A DNA stretch of 38,201 bases from Richelia intracellularis HH01. Its GTDB lineage: Bacteria > Cyanobacteriota > Cyanobacteriia > Cyanobacteriales > Nostocaceae. The notes under the pieces were generated by a model. It did not search any database, was not told the origin of the DNA, and saw only the letters and a program-made list of their open reading frames with translations. The position numbers were made by a program, and so were the translations under genes. The DNA lies in assembly GCF_000350105.1 (NCBI RefSeq), contig NZ_CAIY01000075.1, positions 1-38,201 on the forward strand, given 5' to 3'. Position 1 is the stretch's first letter; every line of letters begins with the position of its first letter. Positions 29,747-38,201 of the stretch are shown piece after piece.

Positions 29747-30134
29747 AACTGTTACATATGAATTATATAAATAATCTAAATATATCTCTGATAAAACATC
29801 AAAAAAACTAGAGAACTGTATTCCAAACTCTTATCGAAGGAAAATTTGGGGTTTTGTGTGATGGGACACTAGTTGATATCCTAAATATTGTCAGCAATTA
29901 ATTCCGCATCTTCAATCTTTATTGAAGCAAATTAACTTACCTAAAAATAGCTTATCTTACAACTAATAACGGTATATTCTCCCCAATATAATAGAGATAT
30001 TGGAGTCTTCTAATAACTACAAAATGGTTTATTATTATCGCTTTACCAAAAGGGCTCACAACCTATTATAGTTTATATCCATATAAAAATCACATGGTCT
30101 ATACCCACTTTAAAATTAAGATGTTTTAGTTTAT

Positions 30135-30734
30135 TTAGGAGGTCGATAATTTGCTCTGAGTAGGTTTATGACACTGATATAATTTTTCTTGGTGGATATA
30201 TTCAACTACACGAGGTGTAAGGGCTTTATGATCCCCATATTCTCGATATTCTGTGGAAGAAACATCCATTCCAGTAAGATCAGCAATTCTTGTTTTTCCC
30301 CCCAATTTTTTAATATTATCCACTTTAGAATCATTTATTATATGTCCTGGTCTAGGTACAACTAGTAGTTTTGCTTGCCGTAATAAATCTTCAATCCGAT
30401 ACCATTGAGGTAGTTGTGTAAGCAAATCAGAACCAATTACTAAGGTGAATTCTGTATTGTCTCTCCAGTATTTTTTAGCTTTTTCCAGAGTAGCTATAGT
30501 TCTAAAGCTACTCAGTTTTTGTTCTAAGGCAATATTTTGTTTGCTTGTATTAATATCACCAATTAACAACCCTAACATTGCTACTCGATGTTCTAGGGGT
30601 GTTAAATGAACTTTAAAGGGATTATTAGCAGCCCAAATTGCAACATGATCAAAATTTTGAGATAGCCAACCTACAATCATATGATGTCCTGCAGTAGGAG
30701 GATCAGCACTAGTTCCAAATAAAGCGATGTTCAT
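30135..30734 (-). CDS. nadD: nicotinate-nucleotide adenylyltransferase
   Basis: 199 residues from ATG 30734. The open frame starts 10 codons earlier at a GTG, but MNIALFGTSADPPTAGHHM is the conserved nucleotidyltransferase start. Motifs are GTSADPPTAGHH (the HxGH-like ATP site), NPFKVHLTPLEHRVAML (nicotinate mononucleotide site), FTLVIGSDLLTQLPQWYRIEDLL, and DVSSTEYRE (the ISSTxIR signature). The enzyme joins ATP and nicotinate mononucleotide to deamido-NAD, the substrate of NadE encoded downstream. Length is usual. It is the only other NAD-pathway gene here and shares the strand with nadE. Confidence 0.92.
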   Translation of the reverse strand: MNIALFGTSADPPTAGHHMIVGWLSQNFDHVAIWAANNPFKVHLTPLEHRVAMLGLLIGDINTSKQNIALEQKLSSFRTIATLEKAKKYWRDNTEFTLVIGSDLLTQLPQWYRIEDLLRQAKLLVVPRPGHIINDSKVDNIKKLGGKTRIADLTGMDVSSTEYREYGDHKALTPRVVEYIHQEKLYQCHKPTQSKLSTS

Positions 30735-30968
30735 TATTATAATTTTAGATTTGCTATCCAGCACACTTATACGTAATTAAAATACTCTCAATACAAGAGA
30801 CTCAGCGCAAGCAACTCGAATATTAATTTTAATTACTAAAATTTAAATTAAACTTTAAGGTTTTAGGCTTTGCAAAAATTCATTATTCAACTGAACTATT
30901 TGAATCATAAAGTCTTACAAATAAGCACTGTTCTAATAGCAGTTACTCTAGAATAATATATAACTTCA

Positions 30969-31005
30969 AATAAGTATATTAACTTGGTAGGTTAATATAC
31001 TTATT
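30969..31005. repeat. 15-bp perfect inverted repeat, 7-base loop
   Basis: AATAAGTATATTAAC (30969-30983) and GTTAATATACTTATT (30991-31005) flank loop TTGGTAG. There is no T-run on either side, and it lies upstream of both divergent genes. Confidence 0.8.
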
Positions 31006-31229
31006 ATCACTATATAGACTGCTGTTAATATTAAATTGACCTCAAATTTAGTCAATAAATTAGTAGTTACATATTGAAGTCTCTCACTTAAGATATCATT
31101 CTCCCTCTCTTCAAATATAAGTAGGATAAGATTGATATAAAATCCTTACACAGGAAGGAAATGTTAAAACAAGAAAATATATCATTTAAACCAAAATAGT
31201 TTGTTTTAGTTGTATTTGATAATATCAAC

Positions 31230-31276
31230 TTTACTAAGCTTTTGGGATAATCTATTTATCCCAAAAGCTTAGTAAA
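31230..31276. repeat. 21-bp perfect inverted repeat, 5-base loop
   Basis: Left arm 31230-31250 (starting TTTACTAAGCTTTTGGG) and right arm 31256-31276 (ending CCCAAAAGCTTAGTAAA) are exact complements around loop TCTAT. It lies between divergent genes, so it is not a simple terminator. No sequence relation to the other palindromes is apparent. Confidence 0.85.
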
Positions 31277-31655
31277 ATAGTACCTTAAAATACCTATTAA
31301 CTTAATAATATCTATAGTTCCATACTGCTTTGCTGTATTGATGGTATAAATTTTGAATCTGGATATCATTGGGCTATGAAGTATTCCTGAAATTTGTATT
31401 AATATTTTTGGTAACTATTATTCAGCCATATATCGTTTGTACTAGAACTATTTTTAAGCAGGTTAATGACTACATACCAGCACTTGAATTTATTGCTTTT
31501 CTTGTTTATGGAAAAAAGAGCAAATTAAGCATATTAGAGTGATTTATATGTTAGAAACATACTAGGTCAAGTTAACTAGAAAATTAAACCGTAAAATTGT
31601 CGCTGATGAACCTGACTAGTGCTAGAGTGTCAGGAAATCCATGTGAGGTTTTCAT

Positions 31656-31660
31656 AGGGA
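31656..31660 (+). promoter_or_regulatory. ribosome-binding site of the transglycosylase
   Basis: AGGGA ends 4 bases before ATG 31665 and supports that start. Confidence 0.45.
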
Positions 31661-31664
31661 ATCA

Positions 31665-33848
31665 ATGCTGGGGAAGCTACAAACAAAGCATATTTCTTTA
31701 ATGGTAGGTGCAGGAATATTTGCCTTTTTGACAGGAGCAATGTTATCAGCACCACGAATTGGCTCGTCAGTAGGACAATGGCTCCAAAAATATGGGGTGA
31801 TAAGTTCTCCAATAGGGAATATAACTGACTGGGAAAGGGGTAAATCATCAGTATTACCCTTAGTATTATGGTCTTCCCGAGAACGAGCAGGTAAATTAGA
31901 GTCTCTTACCAGAGGATACCCATCCTTAGATCGCCATCGTGCCCGTTATTTGTTGGCTAGTGACTTGATTAATCGCCAGCAAGTTAGAAGGGCATTACAA
32001 TTATTACAGGGACTAGAAAATGAGTATACTGCCCTTGCCCCCTACATTTTATTAAAGCAGGCAGAAGCTTATCAGATCTTAGGAGAAGTAGGAAAAGCTT
32101 CTGACTTGAGGCAAGCCGTACTGAAAAAGTATCCTAAATCTCCTGCTACTGGCAAGGCTCTTTATTTAATTGGTGTTAAGCAATATCAAGATAGAGCAAT
32201 AGTAGAATTCCCTTCTCATCCGCTCACATGGGAAATTATACGTCAACGATTGCGAGAAAACCCTGACCAACTAGAATTACTATTAATTTTATCTAAATAT
32301 GCTTATGACCAACCGGGAATAGTGTTTTTTTTGGAACAATTGATTCAAAAGCCAAATTTAAAACCAGAAGACTGGGAAAGCATTGGTAGAGGCTACTGGT
32401 TAAATCGTAAATTTAGGAGGGCTGCAATTGCCTATAGTAAGGCTCCCCAGACTGTAAAGAATCTATATCGTCAAGCAAGGGGAATGCAAATTAGTCAAGA
32501 AAGGGAAAAAGCAACTGTTATTTATAATAAGTTAGTTCAAGAATTTCCCAATACTTCTGAAGCCGGTGATGCGTTACTACAATTAACCCAACTAACTCAA
32601 AACACCCAAGAAGCTATAACCTACCTAAACCAGATAATTAATAATTATCCAGAAAAAGCCGGAAAGGCACTGGTCAAAAAATCACGTATTTTAACTGAAT
32701 TACAGAATAAGCAAGCAGCGGCGGAAGCGTTACAAATACTAATCAATGAGTATGGCAGTACTGAAGAAGCTTCCCAATATCGTTGGGAGATTGCCCAGAA
32801 AAAGGCCAAAGCAAAAGATTATCAAGCAGCCTGGCTTTGGGCAAAACCAGTTGCTAAAGAAAACCCAAGTAGTGTTTTGGCACCAAGAACCCATTTTTGG
32901 GCAGGTAAATGGGCAACTAAACTAGGCAATCAGAAGGAAGCTAAACAAACATATGAGTATATAGTCCGGAACTTTCCCCATTCTTACTATGCATGGCGTT
33001 CTGCAGAAATTTTGGGGTTAGATGTTGGCAATTTTAACAATTTACGGCAAATACAACCGAAAATAATTAATTTACAGCGTCCAGTACCCACCAGTGGCTC
33101 TGATACCTTTAAAGAATTATATTTACTAGGTCAGGACCAGGAAGCTTGGTTTCAATGGAAAACTGAGTTTAAAAATATAACAGAGCTAACTGTAGCTGAA
33201 GAGTTTACTGAAGGCTTAATACAATTATCTCAGGGAGAAAGTTTGAAGGGAATTAGTAAAATTGCTAAACTAGAGGATAGAAAAACCCAAAGGGGACGAG
33301 CTGAGTATCAAACTCTGAGTAAGAATAGCATCTATTGGAAGGCCCGTTATCCTTTGCCCTATTTTCAATTGATTCAGTTTTGGTCAAACAAAAGAAATTT
33401 AAATCCTCTATTAGTAACAGCACTAATTCGTCAAGAATCAAGGTTTGAAGCAAAAATAAAATCTGTTGCTAAAGCAACAGGTTTAATGCAAATTCTTCCT
33501 AGTACAGCGCGGTGGATCGCTCAGAAAGGTAATTTAGATAAAATATATAATTTGGAAAAACCTGACAGTAACATTATGTTGGGAACCTGGTACCTTGACT
33601 ATACTCATAAGCAATATAGCAACAATTCACTATTAGCAATTGCAAGTTACAATGCCGGACCTGGGAATGTTGCTAAGTGGTTGAGAATATTACCTAAAGA
33701 GGATATAGATGAATTTATAGAGGCAATCCCCTTTAATGAAACCAAAAACTATGTCCGTCAAGTATTTGGTAATTACTGGAATTATTTGCAGCTTTACAAT
33801 TCGGAAATATCTCAGATGCTTGCACAGTATTCTCAGAAACATCCATAA
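31665..33848 (+). CDS. lytic murein transglycosylase, Slt70-like
   Basis: A 727-residue protein with an N-terminal membrane anchor or signal (LMVGAGIFAFLTGAMLSA, about 12-29). A long alpha-helical region of TPR/superhelical repeats follows (about 90-560; repeated patterns such as AYQILGEVGKASDLRQAV and AGKWATKLGNQKEAKQTYEYI). The C-terminal SLT lysozyme-like domain is at about 575-720: NPLLVTALIRQESRFEAK with the catalytic glutamate, AKATGLMQILPSTARWIA, NIMLGTWYLDY, ASYNAGPGNVAKW and KNYVRQVFGNYWNY. It cleaves peptidoglycan glycan strands in the periplasm, forming 1,6-anhydro ends, for wall turnover or insertion of assemblies. It lies 271 bases upstream of an unknown 760-residue protein on the same strand. 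The frame is intact. Confidence 0.94.
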   Translation: MLGKLQTKHISLMVGAGIFAFLTGAMLSAPRIGSSVGQWLQKYGVISSPIGNITDWERGKSSVLPLVLWSSRERAGKLESLTRGYPSLDRHRARYLLASDLINRQQVRRALQLLQGLENEYTALAPYILLKQAEAYQILGEVGKASDLRQAVLKKYPKSPATGKALYLIGVKQYQDRAIVEFPSHPLTWEIIRQRLRENPDQLELLLILSKYAYDQPGIVFFLEQLIQKPNLKPEDWESIGRGYWLNRKFRRAAIAYSKAPQTVKNLYRQARGMQISQEREKATVIYNKLVQEFPNTSEAGDALLQLTQLTQNTQEAITYLNQIINNYPEKAGKALVKKSRILTELQNKQAAAEALQILINEYGSTEEASQYRWEIAQKKAKAKDYQAAWLWAKPVAKENPSSVLAPRTHFWAGKWATKLGNQKEAKQTYEYIVRNFPHSYYAWRSAEILGLDVGNFNNLRQIQPKIINLQRPVPTSGSDTFKELYLLGQDQEAWFQWKTEFKNITELTVAEEFTEGLIQLSQGESLKGISKIAKLEDRKTQRGRAEYQTLSKNSIYWKARYPLPYFQLIQFWSNKRNLNPLLVTALIRQESRFEAKIKSVAKATGLMQILPSTARWIAQKGNLDKIYNLEKPDSNIMLGTWYLDYTHKQYSNNSLLAIASYNAGPGNVAKWLRILPKEDIDEFIEAIPFNETKNYVRQVFGNYWNYLQLYNSEISQMLAQYSQKHP

Positions 33849-34119
33849 TTATCTCCCCACATTCCATAAGATATTAATCCAGATTAGATAGTTATTGAAT
33901 GTTATGAATGACAAGAATCCTGCACTCTGATAATTTTTGCTCATTAACTATTAAACTAAACTTACAATGCACAATATAAACAAATCTCACTCACTGTTTT
34001 GCATTAAAACAATACGTGGAAATTATAGCTAATCATAAGTCGTTGATGTAAACGTTCAAACGAGGTAGTATTTGTGGTGCATGCAAGCTTCTTGATAAGC
34101 TTCTGGGCACTTATTCACC

Positions 34120-36402
34120 ATGGAAAACTGGCAATTTCTTATACAACAACAGGGAGAAAATTATTGGTACCCAATAGAATCAGCAACAGTGCAACTACCT
34201 GAGGGTAAGTATAGAATTGTTGCTAGTTCTAACTGTGCCAATACAGATATAGAAGCAAGACTTATCTATTATCCCCACCAAAAATCATCCGCTAAAACTT
34301 TGATTCGAAAGCAAGCATGTCGTACAAATAAGGATGGTTTAGTGGCAGTGCTTCCATTTATATTCATGAAGTCAGGAAGTTGGGAATTAACCTGTTGTAA
34401 GACTCTCATGTCGGATGTAAAAGGTCAACATTGGAAATATATTGTCCACTTGGAAATTTTACCGGATGGCATCGACCAAAATCCCATCATAGACGTGATG
34501 GGTAAAGATAGAATTTCTGATGGACTGAAGAACCACATAGATAAAAGTACTATCACCCCTTCAGATCAAGTCAAGGTAACTTCTAACAATCCTGTGAGGA
34601 TAAAACCTAGAGAAATACTCGAAGATATCAATAAGAGTCGACCTCCAAAGGAAAAAGCTAACATAAATACAAGTGAAAAATATGATTTTCAGGAATTTAG
34701 TTTATTTGCCAGCTCATCTACAAGTAAAGAAAACAGAAGTTTAAATGGACTTATTCGACCAATAATCTCAAAGGCTGAAACAGCAGAAAAAATATTACAA
34801 AATTTGACGAATTTGGCTTTACCAAACGATAAATCAACTCTAGAGAAAGAATCTGCACAGTCTGTTCAAGATATTATTGAATTACCCCTACAGATTAGTT
34901 TGGATGCGGAAACTTATTTTGTCCCTTGGGGGGTATCTTTCACTATTCAGGGAGTAGTCGAATTAAATAATAAATTTACTTTTTCGAGAATTTATAGGGG
35001 AAAATTACAAATAGAATTGCAGTCACCATTAAATGTTTCTTCTGAAATGGAGCATGTACATGGAAGTAAAATCGTACAAATAAAAAAGTCCATCACAGAA
35101 AATATTTTGCCTTGCACTTTTACTTGTGATTTGCAGATACCTGAAAATTGCACATCCAAGTTGATATTAGCTGAACTCAATCTATTTGCAGCTGTTGAGG
35201 TTGATAGTGAGACTAAACTTCTAGCTAGCCATACTTTCACTATCAATACATCTGTCATAGAATTACTGGCATTAAGTGTTGCGGCTCAATCTCTATCCAA
35301 TGAAGAATTGCTTAATTTTTCTGATATTGTACTTACCAAAAACATGCAAAAGGAAGCTAGGATGTCTACATCCTTAGATTTAGAATTATTTAATTTAGCT
35401 AAAAAACTACCTACAGATAAAAAACTTTTGTCTTCCCGTTACCAATCATATTCCCTAGCAAGAAAACATGCTAAAAAGTCACTACAGTTGCCATTTAGCA
35501 GTAAAGATTACCCTAAATCAGGTTCTTTATCTTCTAAGATTAATGTTACAAATAATCACATCGTAATATTACCTTATTTGAGAAAGTTATCAACATCATT
35601 ATCAAGAAATGAATTGGAATCACTCTCCGAAGTCATAGAGGACAAAATAAATCAGTCAAGTTTACCAGAATTGATTTCAGATAAAACTCTATCCAGCCAC
35701 GTAGAATTAATTACAAATAGTAGTGATACTGGCTTGTTATCTCCTTTGATTGATCACTTAGGGAATGGGAAAGAACATATATTATCCTCGTTGATTCAAC
35801 CTCAATATCAAGACTATGAGCCTGAGGAGATTTTCTTGGATGAGTTGGATATTGAACAAGGTTTAAATGCAAATGATATAATTATACCATTAGAGAGTTA
35901 CCAGGAAAAATTATCTTCTAGTCAAGAATACAATAATCCAAGTGGGTTAAATCAAGACAGAGTGGTGGATAATAATACTTACCCAGCAATAGAAACTTTG
36001 GAGCATTTTCTTGAGCCAGAAAAAAGCCCAAAACAAACACCAACAATTTTAGAGAGAATAGTTGCAGCAGTTCCTTTGCCAATGCCAGAATTATCTGTGC
36101 CGATAGGAGAGCTGGTTGCTGGTAAATTAATCAGCGTTGGTATTGTATTGCCTAATTTAGGTTCGCATATTGCTGTCAAAATATGGATTAAGGACTTTCA
36201 GACTCGACGATTGCTTATTAAACCCCATATTTTGAAAAATTGGTCTCTGCAACCTACTGAACAACAGATTACAACTCAAATACAAATCCCTTTGGGTTAT
36301 TTGGAAATTCAATTTGAAGCGGTTACTATTGATTTAACTACGCAACAGGAAAGCTACAAAGTTATTATTTCCCGTTCTGTAATACCTGAGAATTTACCAT
36401 AA
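34120..36402 (+). CDS. large protein of unknown function
   Basis: A 760-residue protein that I do not recognise by named family, though its C-terminal motif (VPIGELVAGKLISVGIVLPN) recalls hypothetical proteins of Nostoc-type cyanobacteria. Three ordered blocks are visible: residues about 1-120, a beta-rich domain (WQFLIQQQGENYWYPIESA..., ending YIVHLEILPDG); about 255-380, beta-rich with ETYFVPWGVSFTIQGVVEL and CTFTCDLQIPENC; and about 640-755, beta-rich with SVPIGELVAGKLISV and AVKIWIKDFQTRRLLI. They are linked by long serine-, lysine- and asparagine-rich stretches likely to be disordered. There is no signal peptide or membrane helix, so it is probably cytoplasmic. It follows the transglycosylase on the same strand (271 bases). 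No clear ribosome-binding site precedes ATG 34120. It is fully open, so presumably under selection. Confidence 0.8.
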   Translation: MENWQFLIQQQGENYWYPIESATVQLPEGKYRIVASSNCANTDIEARLIYYPHQKSSAKTLIRKQACRTNKDGLVAVLPFIFMKSGSWELTCCKTLMSDVKGQHWKYIVHLEILPDGIDQNPIIDVMGKDRISDGLKNHIDKSTITPSDQVKVTSNNPVRIKPREILEDINKSRPPKEKANINTSEKYDFQEFSLFASSSTSKENRSLNGLIRPIISKAETAEKILQNLTNLALPNDKSTLEKESAQSVQDIIELPLQISLDAETYFVPWGVSFTIQGVVELNNKFTFSRIYRGKLQIELQSPLNVSSEMEHVHGSKIVQIKKSITENILPCTFTCDLQIPENCTSKLILAELNLFAAVEVDSETKLLASHTFTINTSVIELLALSVAAQSLSNEELLNFSDIVLTKNMQKEARMSTSLDLELFNLAKKLPTDKKLLSSRYQSYSLARKHAKKSLQLPFSSKDYPKSGSLSSKINVTNNHIVILPYLRKLSTSLSRNELESLSEVIEDKINQSSLPELISDKTLSSHVELITNSSDTGLLSPLIDHLGNGKEHILSSLIQPQYQDYEPEEIFLDELDIEQGLNANDIIIPLESYQEKLSSSQEYNNPSGLNQDRVVDNNTYPAIETLEHFLEPEKSPKQTPTILERIVAAVPLPMPELSVPIGELVAGKLISVGIVLPNLGSHIAVKIWIKDFQTRRLLIKPHILKNWSLQPTEQQITTQIQIPLGYLEIQFEAVTIDLTTQQESYKVIISRSVIPENLP

Positions 36403-37007
36403 CTATTTTCAGTGGATTGAATTACACTCCAATCCAAAATACCCTTCTAGGGGACTGCCCTGATCAAATTATTTTTTCCACCAATTTATAGAAACAGCCT
36501 AATCAACTTATTTCCCTATTCCTTATTCTCTACAGCAAAAGTTTAATTATCCCAAATCTGAAGGCTTACCCAGTTAAGAAATTTACTTTATGTTCAATAA
36601 TGCACTGGCTGAATATATCATGGTGTATTTAGAAAACACAGACTTAATAAATTAATAATATTTAGGTTAATTTTTCCTTAAAAATGCCTGTTCTTCCACA
36701 TACCCCAACTATCCTCAAAAATAACTTATCTGTACACATGATAAAACAACTATATGGTCACGGTACTTTAAGGTAACTGGTACATTTTCAGGATATTTTT
36801 CTTATACTCTCTTATAATAACAGGCTACATCAAATGTGCCAAGACCCTACTTCCTTAAAATTCCTTCATCCACATTAGTGTGCTTGTATATTTATCTTTG
36901 TCTAACTTTTATTGCCCAGTGTTAAAAATCTTGAGAATTTGCAAAAAATCGATAGAATTTACAGTAAGCTCTTTTTGGATCGTAATGTAATCATAATAGG
37001 AATTGCT
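36403..37007. other. gene-free region upstream of psaI
   Basis: A 7-bp stem TGGATTG/CAATCCA lies at about 36412-36437 just after the unknown protein's stop and may end its transcript, though without a T-run. The open frame of psaI extends upstream to a TTG at 36912, but that part (36912-37007) is not conserved in PsaI and is probably untranslated leader. Confidence 0.5.
36998..37001 (+). promoter_or_regulatory. ribosome-binding site of psaI
   Basis: AGGA ends 6 bases before ATG 37008. It supports the short psaI reading rather than the longer frame from TTG 36912. Confidence 0.6.
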
Positions 37008-37115
37008 ATGGCTGCTTCTTTTCTACCTTCTCTTCTAGTACCTTTCATGGCTGTTCACTTTTTTGTGGTAATGGCATTTATGTTCATATATATTGAACGT
37101 GAAACTATTTCCTAA
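37008..37115 (+). CDS. psaI: photosystem I reaction centre subunit VIII (PsaI)
   Basis: A 35-residue protein with one transmembrane helix. MAASFLPSLLVPFMAV at the start and FMFIYIERETIS at the end align with PsaI; from memory, Anabaena PsaI has a DASFLSSIFVP core and ends FLFLYIEREDVA. PsaI is a small integral subunit beside PsaL in the thylakoid membrane and helps photosystem I trimer or tetramer assembly. It is slightly shorter than the 38-46 residues usual for the subunit, lacking the N-terminal part seen in Anabaena. AGGA six bases upstream supports ATG 37008. The frame is open 32 codons further upstream to a TTG; those residues (VKNLENLQKIDRIYSKLFLD) do not look like PsaI. psaL, a frequent neighbour, is not in the window. 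Confidence 0.8.
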   Translation: MAASFLPSLLVPFMAVHFFVVMAFMFIYIERETIS

Positions 37116-37333
37116 TTTAACTATGGGTATTAGCTTCAGAAACAGATGTAGAGACTCATTGCATGAGTAAAATCTGTAATGTCATAACATCTGCCTCTAT
37201 TCCCCTTTCACCTATTTTATTTGGAAACTAAGTCTTCATATATTCTAATTAAGATGGGTTTCATAAAAGAGGAATGAAGTGAAGTACTTTGTATTGTCAA
37301 AGTAAAAATAACTATGCTAGCTACGCTAGCGAT

Positions 37334-37366
37334 CCACACTGTAACTTTTAGTCAGTGTGGTCTTTT
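37334..37366 (+). terminator. rho-independent terminator-like hairpin
   Basis: CCACACTG (37334-37341) and CAGTGTGG (37353-37360) form an 8-bp, G/C-rich stem with an 11-base loop, followed directly by TCTTTT. It is the only classical-looking plus-strand terminator in the window. It lies 220 bases after psaI, so it may end psaI or a short RNA starting in between. Just upstream are two GCTAGC copies separated by TAC (37316-37330). Confidence 0.55.
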
Positions 37367-37560
37367 GTATTATACTAACTTGATTAAATATCACTGCTAA
37401 TAGAGAAGTATACTAGGCTTTCTCTGCTAATATATTTGCTGGGTATCACATCACACATAGATTTTTCAACTAAAACAGCAAAGTATTGATGTTACGATTT
37501 ATATTACTGCATATACGCTAAAAAGACCAAGGCTCCTTGAGGAATTAAGCCTGGGAATTA

Positions 37561-37600
37561 AACAGATTGCATTCTATCTATAACTAGAATGCAATCTGTT
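37561..37600. repeat. 16-bp perfect inverted repeat, 8-base loop
   Basis: AACAGATTGCATTCTA (37561-37576) and TAGAATGCAATCTGTT (37585-37600) are exact complements around TCTATAAC. On the plus strand it is followed by GTTTCATTTA, only mildly T-rich. It may be a terminator for an unseen plus-strand transcript. Confidence 0.8.
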
Positions 37601-38037
37601 GTTTCATTTATGACTTATCCCGACTATAAAATAAATGGCTGACGACTATTAGCTTAGCTATTTATTAGCGCATGAAATGAATAGTAGTAATGTATTTAGC
37701 AAGGCAAAAATTATGTTTCCTAAAATTGGCTCAAGAATTAATAAGGATTTATCTTATTTATTTTCATTCTTGTAGTAATGAATTCTAATCGTTACTCAAC
37801 CAGTAATTACTAGTGGAAAGGCCTTGATATAAAAATTAAATAAAATGACAGTTTAACTTATGATACTCGTTAATATTTATACTCTATCATTTTTCATGTT
37901 TTATAACTAAGTTTATTAAACAATTTGGTCGTATTTTTCATAGTCAGAAAAACACTTTAAATTAAATATAGAAATAATATTGTATACCCCTAGCCTATCT
38001 TTTTTATGCATTATATTACTATTCGTTATTTAAGTTG

Positions 38038-38066
38038 AACTAATATAAAAAATGTTTATATTAGTT
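38038..38066. repeat. 12-bp perfect inverted repeat, 5-base loop
   Basis: AACTAATATAAA (38038-38049) and TTTATATTAGTT (38055-38066) flank AAATG. It is A/T-rich, so chance is more likely than for the other repeats. Confidence 0.5.
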
Positions 38067-38201
38067 TGATCAATAATAATCAAAATTAACATTTGATAAG
38101 TTAATTAAGAAAGCATAATATTAGGGATATTAGTCTTAGAATAAACACTAATAACTTTTATTCTTATAACAGATAAGAATAATATTGTACTAAATGGCCA
38201 A

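Larger units (their letters stand above)
28585..30134. other. 1.5 kb gene-free region between nadD and nadE
   Basis: No intact gene is visible. It contains a 7-bp hairpin CCTGTAT/ATACAGG (28852-28872), a 17-base tandem duplication (29082-29115), a perfect 28-bp palindrome (29175-29202), and a 20-base inverted repeat (29727-29746). Small open frames at 29343-29570 (plus) and 29554-29694 (minus) have no ribosome-binding site and look like chance. A lost gene between nadD and nadE is possible. Confidence 0.5.
30735..31664. other. divergent region, nadD and transglycosylase
   Basis: No gene is seen. It holds two long hairpins (30969-31005 and 31230-31276) and a small CCTGAC/GTCAGG hairpin (31611-31634) just before the transglycosylase. 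Promoters for both divergent genes must lie here. Confidence 0.5.
37116..38201. other. gene-free region to the window end
   Basis: No gene is seen. It holds a terminator-like hairpin (37334-37366), a 16-bp stem (37561-37600) and a 12-bp stem (38038-38066). A gene may follow beyond the window. Confidence 0.5.

Noticed and set aside
1..38201. CRISPR array, transposase or heptamer tandem repeats (STRR) typical of Nostoc
   Set aside because: None were seen on reading through; the inverted repeats found are of unrelated sequence and not evenly spaced.

Overview
The window is AT-rich, sparsely coded cyanobacterial chromosome. Single-copy genes have recognisably cyanobacterial forms: psaI of photosystem I, acetylglutamate kinase with the arginine/PII-type N-terminal helix, a selenophosphate synthetase fused to an NADH-dehydrogenase-like flavoprotein, a DUF3531 protein, an lpdA-trpC pair, and glutamine-dependent NAD synthetase. 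Protein sequences resemble those I know from filamentous heterocyst-forming cyanobacteria (Nostoc/Anabaena group). The large gene-free stretches, one broken gene, and near absence of the HIP1 octamer (GCGATCGC, seen once) fit a genome under reduction, such as a diatom symbiont of the Richelia type. That organism assignment is inference. I count roughly 58-59% of bases as coding by adding gene lengths.

Layout. 1-6650: atypical SDR/epimerase, a frameshifted polysaccharide deacetylase, and a non-catalytic M16 peptidase-like subunit, all on the minus strand and separated by about 1 kb gaps. 6650-8935: 2.3 kb without genes, holding a perfect 46-bp palindrome. 8936-16857: a GAF plus degenerate histidine-kinase protein, then on the minus strand a radical SAM protein of the ArsS type, the SelD fusion, and a Nudix hydrolase. 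16916-23000: DUF3531 (minus, probably co-transcribed with Nudix), argB and an adenosine-deaminase-family enzyme (plus), an OppC-type permease (minus), and a PutP-like sodium symporter (plus). 24044-30734: trpC, lpdA, nadE and nadD, all minus. 31665-36402: a lytic transglycosylase followed by a large protein of unknown function (plus). 37008-37115: psaI, only 35 codons long, found inside a longer open frame.

How genes relate. nadD and nadE are the last two steps of NAD synthesis, and lpdA uses NAD. argB and trpC are amino-acid biosynthesis genes. The ArsS-type protein and SelD are neighbours with a possible selenium link: some members of that radical SAM family are selenoproteins, but this one carries cysteine codons. 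The transglycosylase and the broken deacetylase both act on the cell envelope. Several genes normally work with partners absent here (M16 catalytic subunit, remaining oligopeptide transporter subunits, selenium-using enzymes).

I found no CRISPR array, transposase, rRNA or convincing tRNA. The most unusual non-coding feature is a set of long, nearly perfect inverted repeats of unrelated sequence in intergenic DNA, some between divergent genes where a terminator role does not fit. I did not find a clear novel multi-gene system; the best candidates for a second look are listed as findings.
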